Shown one piece after another: positions 1-7,930 of a stretch of 64,000 nucleotides of DNA. The notes beneath the pieces are model-generated. The model had not been told where the DNA came from and did not search any database. It saw only the letters and a program-made list of their open reading frames with translations. Made by a program: the position numbers and the translations under genes. Source of the DNA: ATX-6F1 sp943369485 (GTDB lineage: Bacteria; Cyanobacteriota; Cyanobacteriia; PCC-6307; Cyanobiaceae); NCBI GenBank assembly GCA_943369485.1, contig CALRNH020000005.1, positions 128,594 through 192,593 of the forward strand, in the 5' to 3' direction. The number at the start of each line of letters is the position of its first letter. The stretch's first letter is position 1.

Positions 1-2
1 AA

Positions 3-95
3 GGCGCGCAGGTGGAGGCCGCCTACGACAACCTGCACACCACCTCCATCGACCGGATGGGGACGGTGATGACCGCGTGGTTCAGTGCGATCTGA
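3..95 (+). CDS. C-terminal tail of an unidentified protein, cut by the window edge
   Basis: Frame 3 is open from the window edge to a TGA at 93-95 and gives a 30-residue tail ending T-A-W-F-S-A-I. The start lies outside the window. I recognise no family. It is credible mainly because no other gene covers these bases and the next gene begins downstream on the same strand. Confidence 0.4.
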   Translation, partial: GAQVEAAYDNLHTTSIDRMGTVMTAWFSAI

Positions 96-181
96 TCGGT
101 CGAACCGATCCGTTCAAGCGCCCGAGCTGATCGGCCACGACGTTCCCTGGGCGGCCCATGGAGGATGCTGGAGCGACGACG

Positions 182-571
182 ATGCAACACCCCATGAGCC
201 CGGCCCTCGTTCGGCTGAAACCGAAACAGGCGGCCCGCCAGGCCAGCGGCGCCCCCACGGCGAGTTCGCGCGGGTTCGGCGGCAAGGCCGCTGCAGGTGT
301 GAAAGGGGGGGGCGCCAAGGGACGCAAGCGCAAGGGAACGGGCCTGACAGCTGCCGATCGTTCCCCCTTGGGCAAGAGCCCCGATCTGGAGGCGATCGAG
401 GCGCGGCAGCGGCTCGGGCTTTCCCTGGCCGGTCGTCTCAGCAGCGAAGCGGTCACCCAGGCCTGGAAACAGGCCGCCGGTGAGCACCACCCCGACCGCG
501 GCGGCCAGCACCACACGATGACCGCCATCAACGGCGCCCGCGACCTGCTGTTGGGCCGCCGGCTGGACTGA
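182..571 (+). CDS. Small J-domain (DnaJ-like) protein
   Basis: A 129-residue protein whose only recognisable part is the last 45 residues, which match helices II-III of a J domain. The H-P-D tripeptide sits in E-H-H-P-D-R-G-G near residue 103 and is followed by an I-N-x-A helix. The first 80 residues are basic and rich in Gly, Ala and Lys, and are probably disordered. J domains stimulate DnaK-type ATPases and deliver clients; no DnaK is in the window. I start at ATG 182 because GGAG at 170-173 is well spaced; an in-frame ATG at 158 has no such site. The hairpin at 623 follows it. Another protein with a C-terminal J domain lies at 29699. Confidence 0.65.
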   Translation: MQHPMSPALVRLKPKQAARQASGAPTASSRGFGGKAAAGVKGGGAKGRKRKGTGLTAADRSPLGKSPDLEAIEARQRLGLSLAGRLSSEAVTQAWKQAAGEHHPDRGGQHHTMTAINGARDLLLGRRLD

Positions 572-622
572 GTTCCGCGCCCAGGCCCCCCTCCGAGGGC
601 GTCCTCGAAACCGTCCCACAAC

Positions 623-651
623 AAAGCCCGGTGAGCGTGTCACCGGGCTTT
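623..651 (+). terminator. Strong hairpin terminator after the J-domain gene
   Basis: A perfect 12-base inverted repeat: AAAGCCCGGTGA at 623-634, a 5-base loop, and its complement at 640-651. It lies 52 bases after the stop of the J-domain gene. The T-run downstream is interrupted (GCCCGTTTT), so it is not a textbook intrinsic terminator, but stem length and position support that role. Confidence 0.75.
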
Positions 652-1066
652 GCCCGTTTTGGAGGCCCATCGGGGCCAGGCGCTGAAGGGTTGTGCAACG
701 GATCGATGGATCGATCCACAAGTTGTGCGTAGCGGGCGGAGTGGCTGGCGCAGGCCCCTGGGGCCATGACGTTCAAGCGGTGGACGTCCGTGGACCCGGG
801 GCACCTGGAGCGGTGCGGTGGGTGGCCATTGAGCACAGGGCTCGGCCGGATGACCCAAGTTGCCAATGAGACTGTTGGAGCAGGGGTCCGAAACGTCAGC
901 GCGCTCCTGACGGTTGGTTAGGCGGCGTGTCGTCCATGCGGTGCCTCCGAATCACGACTCCGCAGGCTCATGTGCTGCGGTTGAGATCACCATCGGACGG
1001 ATGGCCAAGGCGGGCAATGGGTCGTCGTACCCATTTCTCTGGCAACCCAGCGCAGCCCCCTCCGCT
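652..1066. other. Intergenic stretch with no gene seen
   Basis: This 415-base stretch separates the terminator from the convergent end of the ABC-2 permease gene. Short open frames on both strands have skewed composition and no recognisable motif. I see no RNA gene or clear promoter here. Confidence 0.5.
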
Positions 1067-1888
1067 TCAGCTGGAGGCCGAGGTGTAGAAGCGCAGGGCA
1101 AAGCCCCAGAACCAGCGGCTGAACGCCAGCGCGGCCGCCGCGACGACCAGCGAGGCCAGCAGCCAGCGGGCACTGCCCGTGCCCAGGATCGCCTCGGCGG
1201 GCACGGTGGTGAGGAACGCCACCGGCAGCACCACGGTGAAGAAGGTGCGCAGGGCCGCTGGGTAGGCGCTGATCGGGTAGCGGCCGGCCACCAGGGCCGA
1301 GCGCAGCACCTCGGTGGCGTTCCAGACCTTCACGAACCAGATGCTGGTGGCCGCCAGCACGAACCAGAGCGAATAGAGGATCAAGCTGCTTGCGAGCAGC
1401 AGCAGGGCGGCGCTGAGCAAGGTGAGCAGATCAGGCGTGGCGCCGGAACGCGCCGCGGCCACGACGATCAGCGCCAGCCCCAGCACCACCCCCGGCAACC
1501 CCCAGGGCGACACCGTGCGGGCCGAGAGCCAGAACTGGCTGTCGATCGGCTTGAGCAGCACGAAATCGAGCGTGCCGGTGCGCACGTGGGTGACGATCGT
1601 GCTCAGGTTCGGCTGCAGGAGCGTGCTGGTGATCCCATCGAGCAGGGTGTAGATCCCCAGCACCACCAACGCCTGCTCCCAGCTCCAGCCCCCCAGGCTG
1701 CGGCCGCCCGCGAAGAACAGCGAGAGCAGAAACACACTGCCCGCCAGGTTGCCGCCCACCGAAAACAGCTCAATGAAGAAATTCGCCTGATACTCCAGCT
1801 CGGCCGTGAGCGAGGTGGCCCAGAAGCGCAGCAGGGTGCGCCGATAAAGGCGGAATGTCGAACGCCAGCTCGCCATCGGGTGGGCCAT
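1067..1888 (-). CDS. ABC-2 type exporter, permease subunit (COG3694/DUF990-like)
   Basis: A 273-residue polytopic membrane protein with about six hydrophobic segments, matching the second permease of the three-gene ABC-2 exporter family (COG4586 ATPase, COG4587 and COG3694 permeases). The N terminus carries the typical amphipathic stretch before the first membrane helix, including E-L-E-Y-Q-A-N-F. I choose ATG 1888, ten bases after the stop of the upstream permease at 1899; longer frames run into that gene. The substrate is unknown; NatA-like exporters of this group move ions, drugs or lipids out of the cytoplasm. It is the last gene of a leftward operon that begins with the ATPase at 4481. 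Confidence 0.85.
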   Translation of the reverse strand: MAHPMASWRSTFRLYRRTLLRFWATSLTAELEYQANFFIELFSVGGNLAGSVFLLSLFFAGGRSLGGWSWEQALVVLGIYTLLDGITSTLLQPNLSTIVTHVRTGTLDFVLLKPIDSQFWLSARTVSPWGLPGVVLGLALIVVAAARSGATPDLLTLLSAALLLLASSLILYSLWFVLAATSIWFVKVWNATEVLRSALVAGRYPISAYPAALRTFFTVVLPVAFLTTVPAEAILGTGSARWLLASLVVAAAALAFSRWFWGFALRFYTSASS

Positions 1889-1898
1889 GGCGTCTCCC

Positions 1899-2747
1899 TC
1901 AGGCCCCCATGGCCGAATAGCGGCGCACCCCAGCGCGCCAGAGCAACAGCACGAACGGCAGCACCAGCAGGCTCCAGCCCAGCAGGGCTCCAAAACCGAG
2001 CGCCAGATTCACCTCCCGGCCACTGAGCAGCTCGGCCTGAAAGCCGATCATCCAGGGGAAAGGAGTGGCATAGGCGAAGGCGCGCATGCCCTCGGGGAAC
2101 GTGTCCAGGGGCGCCACCAGGCCCGAGAGAAACAGATAGGGGATCATCTGCAGGCGCTCCAGGGCCGCCGCACGCTCGCTCCAGAAGCAGAGCATCGTGA
2201 TCAGGCTCTGGATCAAAAAGCGCAACAGGAACACCATCAAGGTGGCCAGCACCGCCAGCAGGAAGGTGGCTGGCGATGGCAACCAGAAGGTGTGGGGCAG
2301 CACCAGGAACACCAGGGCCAGGATCACGACCACGAAGGGCAGGCGGGTGGCCTGCTCCGCCAGGTGCGCGGCCAGGTAGCGCCACAGGGGCGGCAGCGGC
2401 TGCAGCAGGTAGGGGGAGAGACGGCCCTGGAGGTTGTCCTCCTCGAAGGCGTGGATCACCCAGATGATCGTGAACTGACGCACCACGAAGGCCGCCAGGA
2501 AGTAGCGCGTGAGCTGCAGGGGGCTGAAGCCCACATCAGCCGCGGCGCCGGAGCCACTCCAGACCCCGAGCATGATCAGCGGCAACACGCCGGAGAGCGC
2601 CCAGAGGGCGATCTCGGCGCGGTACTCGATCATCAGCGCGTATTGGCTGGAGAGCAGCACCCGGGCCAGGCGGATGGCATGGCTGGCGGCGTGAAGGGGC
2701 GCGCTGCGGACGGTGCTGTGAACGGCGTGGCGGCGGGATGCTCTCAC
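1899..2747 (-). CDS. ABC-2 type exporter, permease subunit (COG4587-like)
   Basis: A 282-residue membrane protein with about six helices, the partner permease of the one at 1067. Family-like features are the I-E-Y-R-A-E-I-A-L-W motif near residue 40 and the F-E-E-D-N-L-Q-G-R-L-S-P-Y-L-L motif near residue 100, which resembles the coupling region of ABC-2 permeases. The GTG start at 2747 overlaps the TGA of the upstream PIN toxin gene (GTGA), so translation is probably coupled to a toxin gene that is not part of the exporter family. An ATG further inside is possible but would remove the N-terminal helix. Confidence 0.85.
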   Translation of the reverse strand: MRASRRHAVHSTVRSAPLHAASHAIRLARVLLSSQYALMIEYRAEIALWALSGVLPLIMLGVWSGSGAAADVGFSPLQLTRYFLAAFVVRQFTIIWVIHAFEEDNLQGRLSPYLLQPLPPLWRYLAAHLAEQATRLPFVVVILALVFLVLPHTFWLPSPATFLLAVLATLMVFLLRFLIQSLITMLCFWSERAAALERLQMIPYLFLSGLVAPLDTFPEGMRAFAYATPFPWMIGFQAELLSGREVNLALGFGALLGWSLLVLPFVLLLWRAGVRRYSAMGA

Positions 2748-3166
2748 TTGGCGGAAGGGTCCTGGGGACTCTGAACGGGAGGCGCAAGGCTGAGTTGCCG
2801 GGCCTGGCGCACGAAGCTCCGATCGAAGCTCAGCAACACGGCACAGCTCCCGCTGCCTTGGTGGTGCAAGGCATCAGAGAAGTCGAGTCCCTGGCGATGG
2901 AGCTCCAAGGCGCCGAGCACCACCTCCTCCTGCTCGAAGCGCAGCTGCCGCACGCTGAGCAACCCAGCGAAGGCGGCCAGCACGGCTTCCCGGTCGAGCT
3001 TGTAGGCACCCCGCAGCACCCACTCCAATTCCAGGGACACCGTGAGGGGAACGAAACAGGCTTCGCAGGCCTCGATCACCGCCGCCGCGAGGGCGGCCTG
3101 GGCGGGGTCGTCGTTGGTGACCAGTCGCACCAGCAGGTTGGTGTCGAGGGCGACGGGAAGCGCCAT
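2744..3166 (-). CDS. PIN-domain toxin of a TA pair (VapC-like)
   Basis: A 140-residue PIN-domain ribonuclease. The acidic positions are visible in order: A-L-D-T-N near residue 8, L-E-L-E-W near 46, D-F-S-D-A near 99, and S-F-D-R-S-F near 117. PIN toxins cleave RNA with bound Mg or Mn. It starts at ATG 3166 directly behind the stop of the AbrB-type antitoxin, and its own TGA overlaps the GTG of the exporter permease. The cassette therefore splits an ABC exporter operon, which points to insertion and possible cotranscription with transporter genes. Confidence 0.8.
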   Translation of the reverse strand: MALPVALDTNLLVRLVTNDDPAQAALAAAVIEACEACFVPLTVSLELEWVLRGAYKLDREAVLAAFAGLLSVRQLRFEQEEVVLGALELHRQGLDFSDALHHQGSGSCAVLLSFDRSFVRQARQLSLAPPVQSPQDPSAK

Positions 3167-3448
3167 TCAGAGGCGAACGGCAAAGGCCGCTGGGTCCATG
3201 GCTTCGATCGGCAACGTGGGGCCTCGGTAGCCACTGCACCCGATGACCTCCGCGGCCCGGTGGATCTTGGGGGCAGATGCAACCTCCAGCCGCAAGCCTT
3301 GCCCCTCCAGCGTCAGAGAGAGCCTGGAGCCGGGACCAAGACCCAGCCGGCGGCGCAAGGCAGCGGGAATCACCAGCTGCCCCTTGGAGGACAGGGTGAC
3401 CAGGGCGCTCTCCCCGGTGTCGGAATCCTGTGTGGAGAAAACGGCCAC
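3167..3448 (-). CDS. AbrB/MazE-type antitoxin for the PIN toxin
   Basis: A 93-residue SpoVT-AbrB swapped-hairpin DNA-binding protein. The core V-T-L-S-S-K-G-Q-L-V-I-P-A-A-L-R at residues 17-32 is close to the family signature, and the remaining residues would wrap the toxin. Such antitoxins repress their own promoter and neutralise the partner. The stop is immediately followed by the PIN gene start at 3166, the usual antitoxin-first order. The gap to the ATPase upstream is only 49 bases, so a private promoter would have to overlap the ATPase gene end. Confidence 0.8.
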   Translation of the reverse strand: MAVFSTQDSDTGESALVTLSSKGQLVIPAALRRRLGLGPGSRLSLTLEGQGLRLEVASAPKIHRAAEVIGCSGYRGPTLPIEAMDPAAFAVRL

Positions 3449-3497
3449 GACGTTGAACGTCTTACCTGAGTAAGCATAGTCATCGGTGGCCAGATGA

Positions 3498-4481
3498 TCA
3501 CCCCACCGTTCCCTGGCGAAACAGCCTCCCGATCAGCTCCTCCACCGGCGGTTCGCTCACCTCCAGATCCACCACATCGAAGCTGGCCAGCAGCCGACCC
3601 ACGGTGGCCGTGAGGCCCTCACGGGGGATCAGCAGCCGCACCTGGTGCCCCTGGCATTCCTCGAGGGTGCCGTAGCCGGCGAACGCCTCACGCGGCTGGG
3701 GCTGCTTCAACTCCAGGCGCACCTCCCGGTGGGGGGCGAGCCGATTGGTGAGCGCCTCAAGGGGACCGTCATGGAACAGGTGGCCCTCGTGGATCAGCAG
3801 CACCCGCGGGCAGAGCGCGGTGATGTCTCCCATGTAGTGGCTGGTGAGCAGCACCGTGGCGCCCGTGCGGCGGTTGTAGTCGGCGAGGAAATCACGCACC
3901 CGGACCTGGGCGTTGACATCCAGCCCCAGGGTGGGTTCATCGAGGAACAACACGGCGGGCTGATGCAGCAGGGCGGCCATGAGCTCGGCCTTCATGCGCT
4001 CACCCAGGGAAAGCTTGCGCACCGGCCGCGTCAGTTCACTGCCCAGTTCGAGCATCTCTGCCAGCTCGTCGATGCGTCGTCTGGCCACGCCGTCGGGGAT
4101 GCCGTAGACGGCCGCATTGACCCGCAGCGAATCGAGCGGCGGCAGGTCCCAGATCAGCTGCTGCTTCTGGCCCATCACCAGGGTGATCTGCTTGAGAAAG
4201 GCGCCCTGGCGCCGGGCGGGCTCGTAGCCGGCCACCCGCACCGTGCCGCCGGTGGGGTGGATCAGACCGGAGAGCATCTTGAGGGTGGTGGTCTTGCCGG
4301 CGCCATTGGGCCCCAGGAAACCCACCACCTCCCCCGGTTCGACCTGGAAGCTCACCCCCGTGACCGCCGGCACATCGCGGTGGCGACGGGCCACGAAATG
4401 GCGCAGTGTGCCGCGCAGACCTGGCTGCTTGTCGGCGACCCTGTAGGTCTTCGAGAGGTTGTCGGCGCTGATGATCGGCAT
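3498..4481 (-). CDS. ABC-2 exporter ATP-binding subunit (COG4586, NatA-like)
   Basis: A 327-residue ABC ATPase. Walker A is G-P-N-G-A-G-K-T-T near residue 58, the signature is L-S-L-G-E-R-M near 158, Walker B is L-F-L-D-E-P-T-L-G-L-D near 178, and the H-loop is L-T-S-H-Y-M near 214. The long N-terminal lead and the C-terminal domain after residue 240 are typical of COG4586. It would power export through the two permeases at 1899 and 1067. It is the first gene of the leftward operon and is separated from them by a TA cassette. Start ATG 4481. Confidence 0.9.
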   Translation of the reverse strand: MPIISADNLSKTYRVADKQPGLRGTLRHFVARRHRDVPAVTGVSFQVEPGEVVGFLGPNGAGKTTTLKMLSGLIHPTGGTVRVAGYEPARRQGAFLKQITLVMGQKQQLIWDLPPLDSLRVNAAVYGIPDGVARRRIDELAEMLELGSELTRPVRKLSLGERMKAELMAALLHQPAVLFLDEPTLGLDVNAQVRVRDFLADYNRRTGATVLLTSHYMGDITALCPRVLLIHEGHLFHDGPLEALTNRLAPHREVRLELKQPQPREAFAGYGTLEECQGHQVRLLIPREGLTATVGRLLASFDVVDLEVSEPPVEELIGRLFRQGTVG

Positions 4482-4488
4482 AGGGGTG

Positions 4489-4794
4489 CTAACGCCTGAT
4501 CACCAGGGATGTCAGACCCAGTTTCACCAGCCGATGCTGGCTGAAGGGCAGCGCCGTTCGTTCGCTGGGAACCGACGGCCACGTCTGAGCCCAATCGCCG
4601 ATCAGATCAGAGGCCGGAACGTCTGACCTCATGCTGTCCAGGATCCTTTCGTGATGATTCGCGATCGCAGCCATCTCCCAATCGCTGCTGCGATTGCCAT
4701 CGGCAAGCTCCCTTGAATGAATCGAATCGAGCGAGCTGTGGCACAGACCTCGACTCAGCAAACACGCCAACGGGGCCTCCATCAGCAGCCTCAC
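4489..4794 (-). CDS. Eroded DUF5615 (PIN-like) toxin
   Basis: A 101-residue frame whose GTG start overlaps the TGA of the DUF433 gene (GTGA), the normal order of DUF433-DUF5615 TA pairs. The segment S-I-H-S-R-E-L-A-D-G-N-R-S-S-D-W-E and the later R-I-L-D-S-M-R-S-D match the family pattern H-x-x-x-L-x-x-G-N-R-x-x-D followed by R-I-V-x-x-K-D-S-D. The first acidic residue is Glu in M-E-A-P instead of the usual Asp, the lysine of K-D-S-D is replaced (M-R-S-D), and the stretch after it is short and unlike the family. The C terminus again looks family-like (H-R-L-V-K-L). I infer a toxin that has lost or changed activity. Confidence 0.6.
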   Translation of the reverse strand: MRLLMEAPLACLLSRGLCHSSLDSIHSRELADGNRSSDWEMAAIANHHERILDSMRSDVPASDLIGDWAQTWPSVPSERTALPFSQHRLVKLGLTSLVIRR

Positions 4795-5024
4795 GCCGGA
4801 AGCTGGTCCAGCCGTTGAACGGGGGCGAGGTCAGCGACGTCGGGGAGCAGGGCGCGGAGGCGGTTGGGCTCCGGATCGGGATCGTCCGCCAGGATCTCCT
4901 CGGTGCCCAAGCCGGAAGCGAGCCAAGCCAAGGCCAGCTTCACCGGATCGCACAGGCCGTGAATCGCCGCCTTGCCATCGAAGATCAAGGGGTCGGTGGT
5001 GATGCGGTCGTAGGTGGAAGGCAT
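4791..5024 (-). CDS. DUF433 antitoxin
   Basis: A 77-residue DUF433 protein, a short winged-helix VapB-like family. The N-terminal pattern I-T-x-D-P-x-I-F-D-G-K-A-A-I-H-G and the later L-A-S-G-L-G-T-E-E-I-L-A-D-x-P fit the family well. DUF433 proteins normally precede a DUF5615 PIN-like toxin and repress the shared promoter. Here the partner at 4489 is present but eroded. The pair lies between the ABC ATPase and the divergent hydrolase gene at 5118. Confidence 0.85.
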   Translation of the reverse strand: MPSTYDRITTDPLIFDGKAAIHGLCDPVKLALAWLASGLGTEEILADDPDPEPNRLRALLPDVADLAPVQRLDQLPA

Positions 5025-5117
5025 CGGAGCTGCGCTCAGCCGAAACCCACCCTAAACAGCGCGGCGCCTTCAAGGCCGCCCATCGCCCCGGCAGCCTGCC
5101 CCCCTAGCGTTCAGGCC

Positions 5118-6410
5118 ATGCAGCCGCGGAGGGTGCCTGTGGGCTGTGCCCGGCGACTGATCAAGGGGTCGATGCATTCGGGTGCCCGTGGCAGTTTCAG
5201 CGCCAGGCTGCCGATCGTCGTCAGAGTCGTGGTTGGCGGTTCACTGCTGATCCAGGTCCTCTCCGCTGCGGTGGCCCGGGCCCAACCCCTGCCCCCGCCG
5301 CCCGTGACCGCCGCGCCAGCACCGGCGGCACCATCAGCACTGCCGGCTGCCGAGATCCGCGGCGTCTGGTTGACCAGCAACGACATGGCCGTGCTGCGGG
5401 ACCAGGGCCGCCTGCAGGCGACCATCGACCAGCTCAGCGCGCTCAACTTCAACACCCTCTACCCGGTGGTCTGGAACAGCGGCTTCGCCTACTACCCCAG
5501 CGCCGTCACGCGCCGGCGCGGGACTCAATCGTTCACCTACCTCGGCCTCCAGGGCCAGGACCTGCTGGCCGACATCAGTGCCCGCGCCCGCCAACGCGGC
5601 CTGCTGGTGATCCCATGGTTCGAATTCGGCTTCATGGCGCCGCCGAGCTCCGAGCTGGTGGCGTTGAACCCGCAATGGCTCACGCGCAAGCGCGATGGCG
5701 GCACCACCTCGATCACAGCGGCGGGGGAGGTGGTCTGGCTCAACCCCTTCCACCCCGACGTGCAGGCGTTCATCACGGAGCTGGTGCTGGAGATCATCGG
5801 CAACTACGACGTCGACGGGATCCAGTTCGACGACCACATGGTGCTGCCGAGTGCGTTCGGCTATGACCCGTTCACCGTGGCGCTCTACCGCAAGGAGACC
5901 AAGAAAGATCCCCCCGCCAACCACCAGGACCCGGTCTGGGTGAAGTGGCGCGCAGCCAAAATCACAGCCTTCATGACGCGGCTGGCCCAGGCGGTGCGGG
6001 AGCGCAAACCCAACGCGATCATCTCCATCTCCCCCAACTACTACGACCACGCCTACCGCCTGCAGCTTCAGGACTGGCTCACCTGGATGCGGCGCCGGAT
6101 CGTCGACGAGGTGATCGTTCAGCTCTACCGACCCGACCTGGCCAGTTTCGTGAGCCAGCTGGAGCGTCCCGAACTGGCGGAAAGCCAGAAGCTGATCCCC
6201 ACGGCGATCGGGATCATGGCCGGCCAGCGCAGCAGCCCCGTGCCCCTGGAGCGGATTGAGTCGCAGACCCTTGCCGCCCGCCAGCGGGGCATCGGAGCGG
6301 TGTTCTTCTACCTCGAATCGCTCTGGCGCCTGGCCCCCGAGCCCGCCCAGGTGCGCTTGGATGGCTTTGCGGCCCTGTTCCCGACTCCCGCACCACGCCG
6401 GCAGCCATGA
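5118..6410 (+). CDS. Secreted glycosyl hydrolase-like protein (GHL10, COG1649)
   Basis: A 430-residue exported protein. A basic N terminus and a hydrophobic segment ending in A-V-A-R-A-Q near residue 55 form a signal sequence. The rest is a TIM-barrel-like GHL10 domain: E-I-R-G-V-W-L-T near residue 77, F-N-T-L-Y-P-V-V-W-N near 110, I-P-W-F-E-F-G near 168, and D-G-I-Q-F-D-D-H near 234. The family is thought to act on peptidoglycan or polysaccharide in the cell envelope; the substrate here is unknown. ATG 5118 is chosen; ATG 5172 is also possible and would give a more compact signal peptide. The stop overlaps the next gene (ATGA). Confidence 0.85.
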   Translation: MQPRRVPVGCARRLIKGSMHSGARGSFSARLPIVVRVVVGGSLLIQVLSAAVARAQPLPPPPVTAAPAPAAPSALPAAEIRGVWLTSNDMAVLRDQGRLQATIDQLSALNFNTLYPVVWNSGFAYYPSAVTRRRGTQSFTYLGLQGQDLLADISARARQRGLLVIPWFEFGFMAPPSSELVALNPQWLTRKRDGGTTSITAAGEVVWLNPFHPDVQAFITELVLEIIGNYDVDGIQFDDHMVLPSAFGYDPFTVALYRKETKKDPPANHQDPVWVKWRAAKITAFMTRLAQAVRERKPNAIISISPNYYDHAYRLQLQDWLTWMRRRIVDEVIVQLYRPDLASFVSQLERPELAESQKLIPTAIGIMAGQRSSPVPLERIESQTLAARQRGIGAVFFYLESLWRLAPEPAQVRLDGFAALFPTPAPRRQP

Positions 6411-6964
6411 CCTCTCCGAGCAATGAGCCGTTGCCCACCGGTCTGCTCCCTTCGGGTCCGCAGAGCACCGAGGCGGCCCTGGCCCTGTTCGATCGACTGG
6501 AGCCGGTGGCGGAGGAAAGCCTGATCGGCGCCTGGAGGGGCAGCAGCTATGCCAGCGGCCATCCCTTCGATGGGCTGCTGGAGAATTGCCACTGGCACGG
6601 CAAGCGCTTCGAAAGCCGCGAAGACGTGCATCCGCTGGTGTTCCGCAGCGCCAGCGGAGCGCTGATCAGCGTGGAACCGCGGCTGGTGATGCCGGGCCTG
6701 GGCTGGCTGGAGCGGTTGCCGTGGCTGGGAGCGCCCTGGGTGGGGCGCCTTTTCCAGGCGCTGGTGCCGTTGCTGGCCACGCGGCAGTCGCGGGCCCGCC
6801 TGCGAAGCATGCGCCACCGGGGGGTGGAGTCGGCCACGATGCTCTACGACCACGCTCCGATCAACGACGTCTTCCGCCGCGTCGACGACGACACATTGCT
6901 GGGGCTGATGGACCTCAAGGGCCAGGAGCGGCCGTTCTTCTTCCTGTTGCGGCGGGAGCCCTGA
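6407..6964 (+). CDS. GXWXG/DUF4334 family protein
   Basis: A 185-residue protein with the G-A-W-R-G motif near residue 41 that defines the GXWXG domain, followed by a DUF4334 region (M-R-H-R-G-V-E-S-A-T-M-L-Y-D and P-I-N-D-V-F-R near 140-155). It is probably cytoplasmic, and the biochemical role of the family is not established. Its ATG overlaps the stop of the GHL10 gene by four bases, so the two are likely translated together. The end of the gene lies in a 24-base perfect palindrome shared with the convergent gene at 6977. Confidence 0.8.
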   Translation: MTSPSNEPLPTGLLPSGPQSTEAALALFDRLEPVAEESLIGAWRGSSYASGHPFDGLLENCHWHGKRFESREDVHPLVFRSASGALISVEPRLVMPGLGWLERLPWLGAPWVGRLFQALVPLLATRQSRARLRSMRHRGVESATMLYDHAPINDVFRRVDDDTLLGLMDLKGQERPFFFLLRREP

Positions 6965-6982
6965 ACGGGGCCCCGTTCAGGG
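6959..6982. terminator. 24-base perfect palindrome across two convergent stop codons
   Basis: Bases 6959-6970 (CCCTGAACGGGG) are exactly complementary to 6971-6982, with no spacer. The element contains the TGA of the rightward gene (6962-6964) and the TGA of the leftward gene (6977-6979). It could fold on either transcript and act as a shared terminator or 3' end stabiliser. No T-run follows on either side, so factor-independent termination is not certain. Confidence 0.55.
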
Positions 6983-7186
6983 CGGCCCCAGGTAGGTGAA
7001 GCGTGGCACCGTCGCTCCCTGGTGCTGCACCGATTCCTCGAACATCACCAGGGGTCGCACCCAGACGTCGCCCTCGCGGTCGATGGACCGGTAGATCACC
7101 ATGTCTTCGAGGGTTTCGGAATGTCGAGCAAAACCCACAACGCTGTAATGGCCTCCCTTGAAGTGACGGTAGTGGCCAAGTTCCAT
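6977..7186 (-). CDS. DUF1653 family protein
   Basis: A 69-residue cytoplasmic protein of the DUF1653 family. It opens with G-H-Y-R-H-F-K-G-G-H-Y, then H-S-E-T-L-E-D-M-V-I-Y-R, and ends in V-W-V-R-P-L-V-M-F-E-E, all typical positions. No function is established. It is convergent with the DUF4334 gene, and the superoxide dismutase gene ends 7 bases upstream of it on the same strand, so it may be the last gene of that operon. Confidence 0.85.
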   Translation of the reverse strand: MELGHYRHFKGGHYSVVGFARHSETLEDMVIYRSIDREGDVWVRPLVMFEESVQHQGATVPRFTYLGPP

Positions 7187-7192
7187 GGAGGC

Positions 7193-7930
7193 TCAGGCTG
7201 TTGGCGCTGAGACGGTGGCCGCGGCGAAGCGCCGGTTCACTTCGTTCCAGTTGATCAGGGACCACCAGGCGCTGATGTAATCGGGGCGGCGGTTCTGGTA
7301 CTTGAGGTAATAGGCATGCTCCCAGACATCGAGCCCGATCAGGGGGAGGCCCCGCTCAAGGCCCGGCAGGTCCATCAGGGGATTGTCCTGGTTGGCGGTG
7401 CTGGTGATCGCCAGCTGGCCATCGGGCTTGCGGATCAGCCAGGCCCAGCCTGAGCCGAAGCGGCTGGCGGCCGTCTGGTTGAACTGCTGCTGCAGGGCGT
7501 CGAGGCTACCGAAGCTCGCAGCGATGGCCTGCTGGAGTTCAGGCGATGGCGCACCGCCCTGGCCCGCCGGTGCCATCACCGCCCAGAACTGGCTGTGGTT
7601 CCAGTGGCCACCGCCGTTGTTGCGCACCGCAGCAGGGAAGCGCGCCACCTGGGCCTGCAACGCCTCCAGCGACAGATCGCGGAGGCCCGGATTCGCGGCG
7701 ATCTGGGCATTGAGGTTGCTCACGTAGGCGGCGTGATGGCGATCGTGGTGGATCGTCATCGTGGTGGCATCGATGGCGGGCTCCAGTGCCCCGGCTGGGT
7801 AGGGCAGGGGCGGCAGCTCGAAGGCCGCCTGGGCCGGGAAGGCGGCACCCAGCAGCAGCAAGGAGAAAAGCGAGGCCAGCAGGGCCCGCCGAAGCCAGAG
7901 GAAGCGCACGATGGGGCCCAAGCCGTTCAC
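7193..7930 (-). CDS. sodA: Exported manganese superoxide dismutase
   Basis: A 245-residue Fe/Mn superoxide dismutase with an N-terminal export signal: a basic start, then L-L-A-S-L-F-S-L-L-L-L-G-A-A-F and a cleavage-like A-Q-A-A near residue 34. Metal ligands are visible in T-I-H-H-D-R-H-H-A-A-Y, W-N-H-S-Q-F-W and the signature D-V-W-E-H-A-Y-Y. N-G-G-G-H-W-N-H and T-A-N-Q-D mark the Mn rather than the Fe type. It would remove superoxide in the periplasm or thylakoid lumen. GTG 7930 is chosen because it overlaps the TGA of the upstream gene (GTGA) and places the signal peptide first; longer frames are out of register with that gene. Confidence 0.92.
   Translation of the reverse strand: MNGLGPIVRFLWLRRALLASLFSLLLLGAAFPAQAAFELPPLPYPAGALEPAIDATTMTIHHDRHHAAYVSNLNAQIAANPGLRDLSLEALQAQVARFPAAVRNNGGGHWNHSQFWAVMAPAGQGGAPSPELQQAIAASFGSLDALQQQFNQTAASRFGSGWAWLIRKPDGQLAITSTANQDNPLMDLPGLERGLPLIGLDVWEHAYYLKYQNRRPDYISAWWSLINWNEVNRRFAAATVSAPTA

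Noticed and set aside
914..2026. Long rightward frame (370 residues) opposite the ABC-2 permease
   Set aside because: Its translation is Gln/Arg/Gly-rich without hydrophobic or motif structure, while the opposite strand encodes a clear membrane protein. It is a shadow of high-GC codon use.
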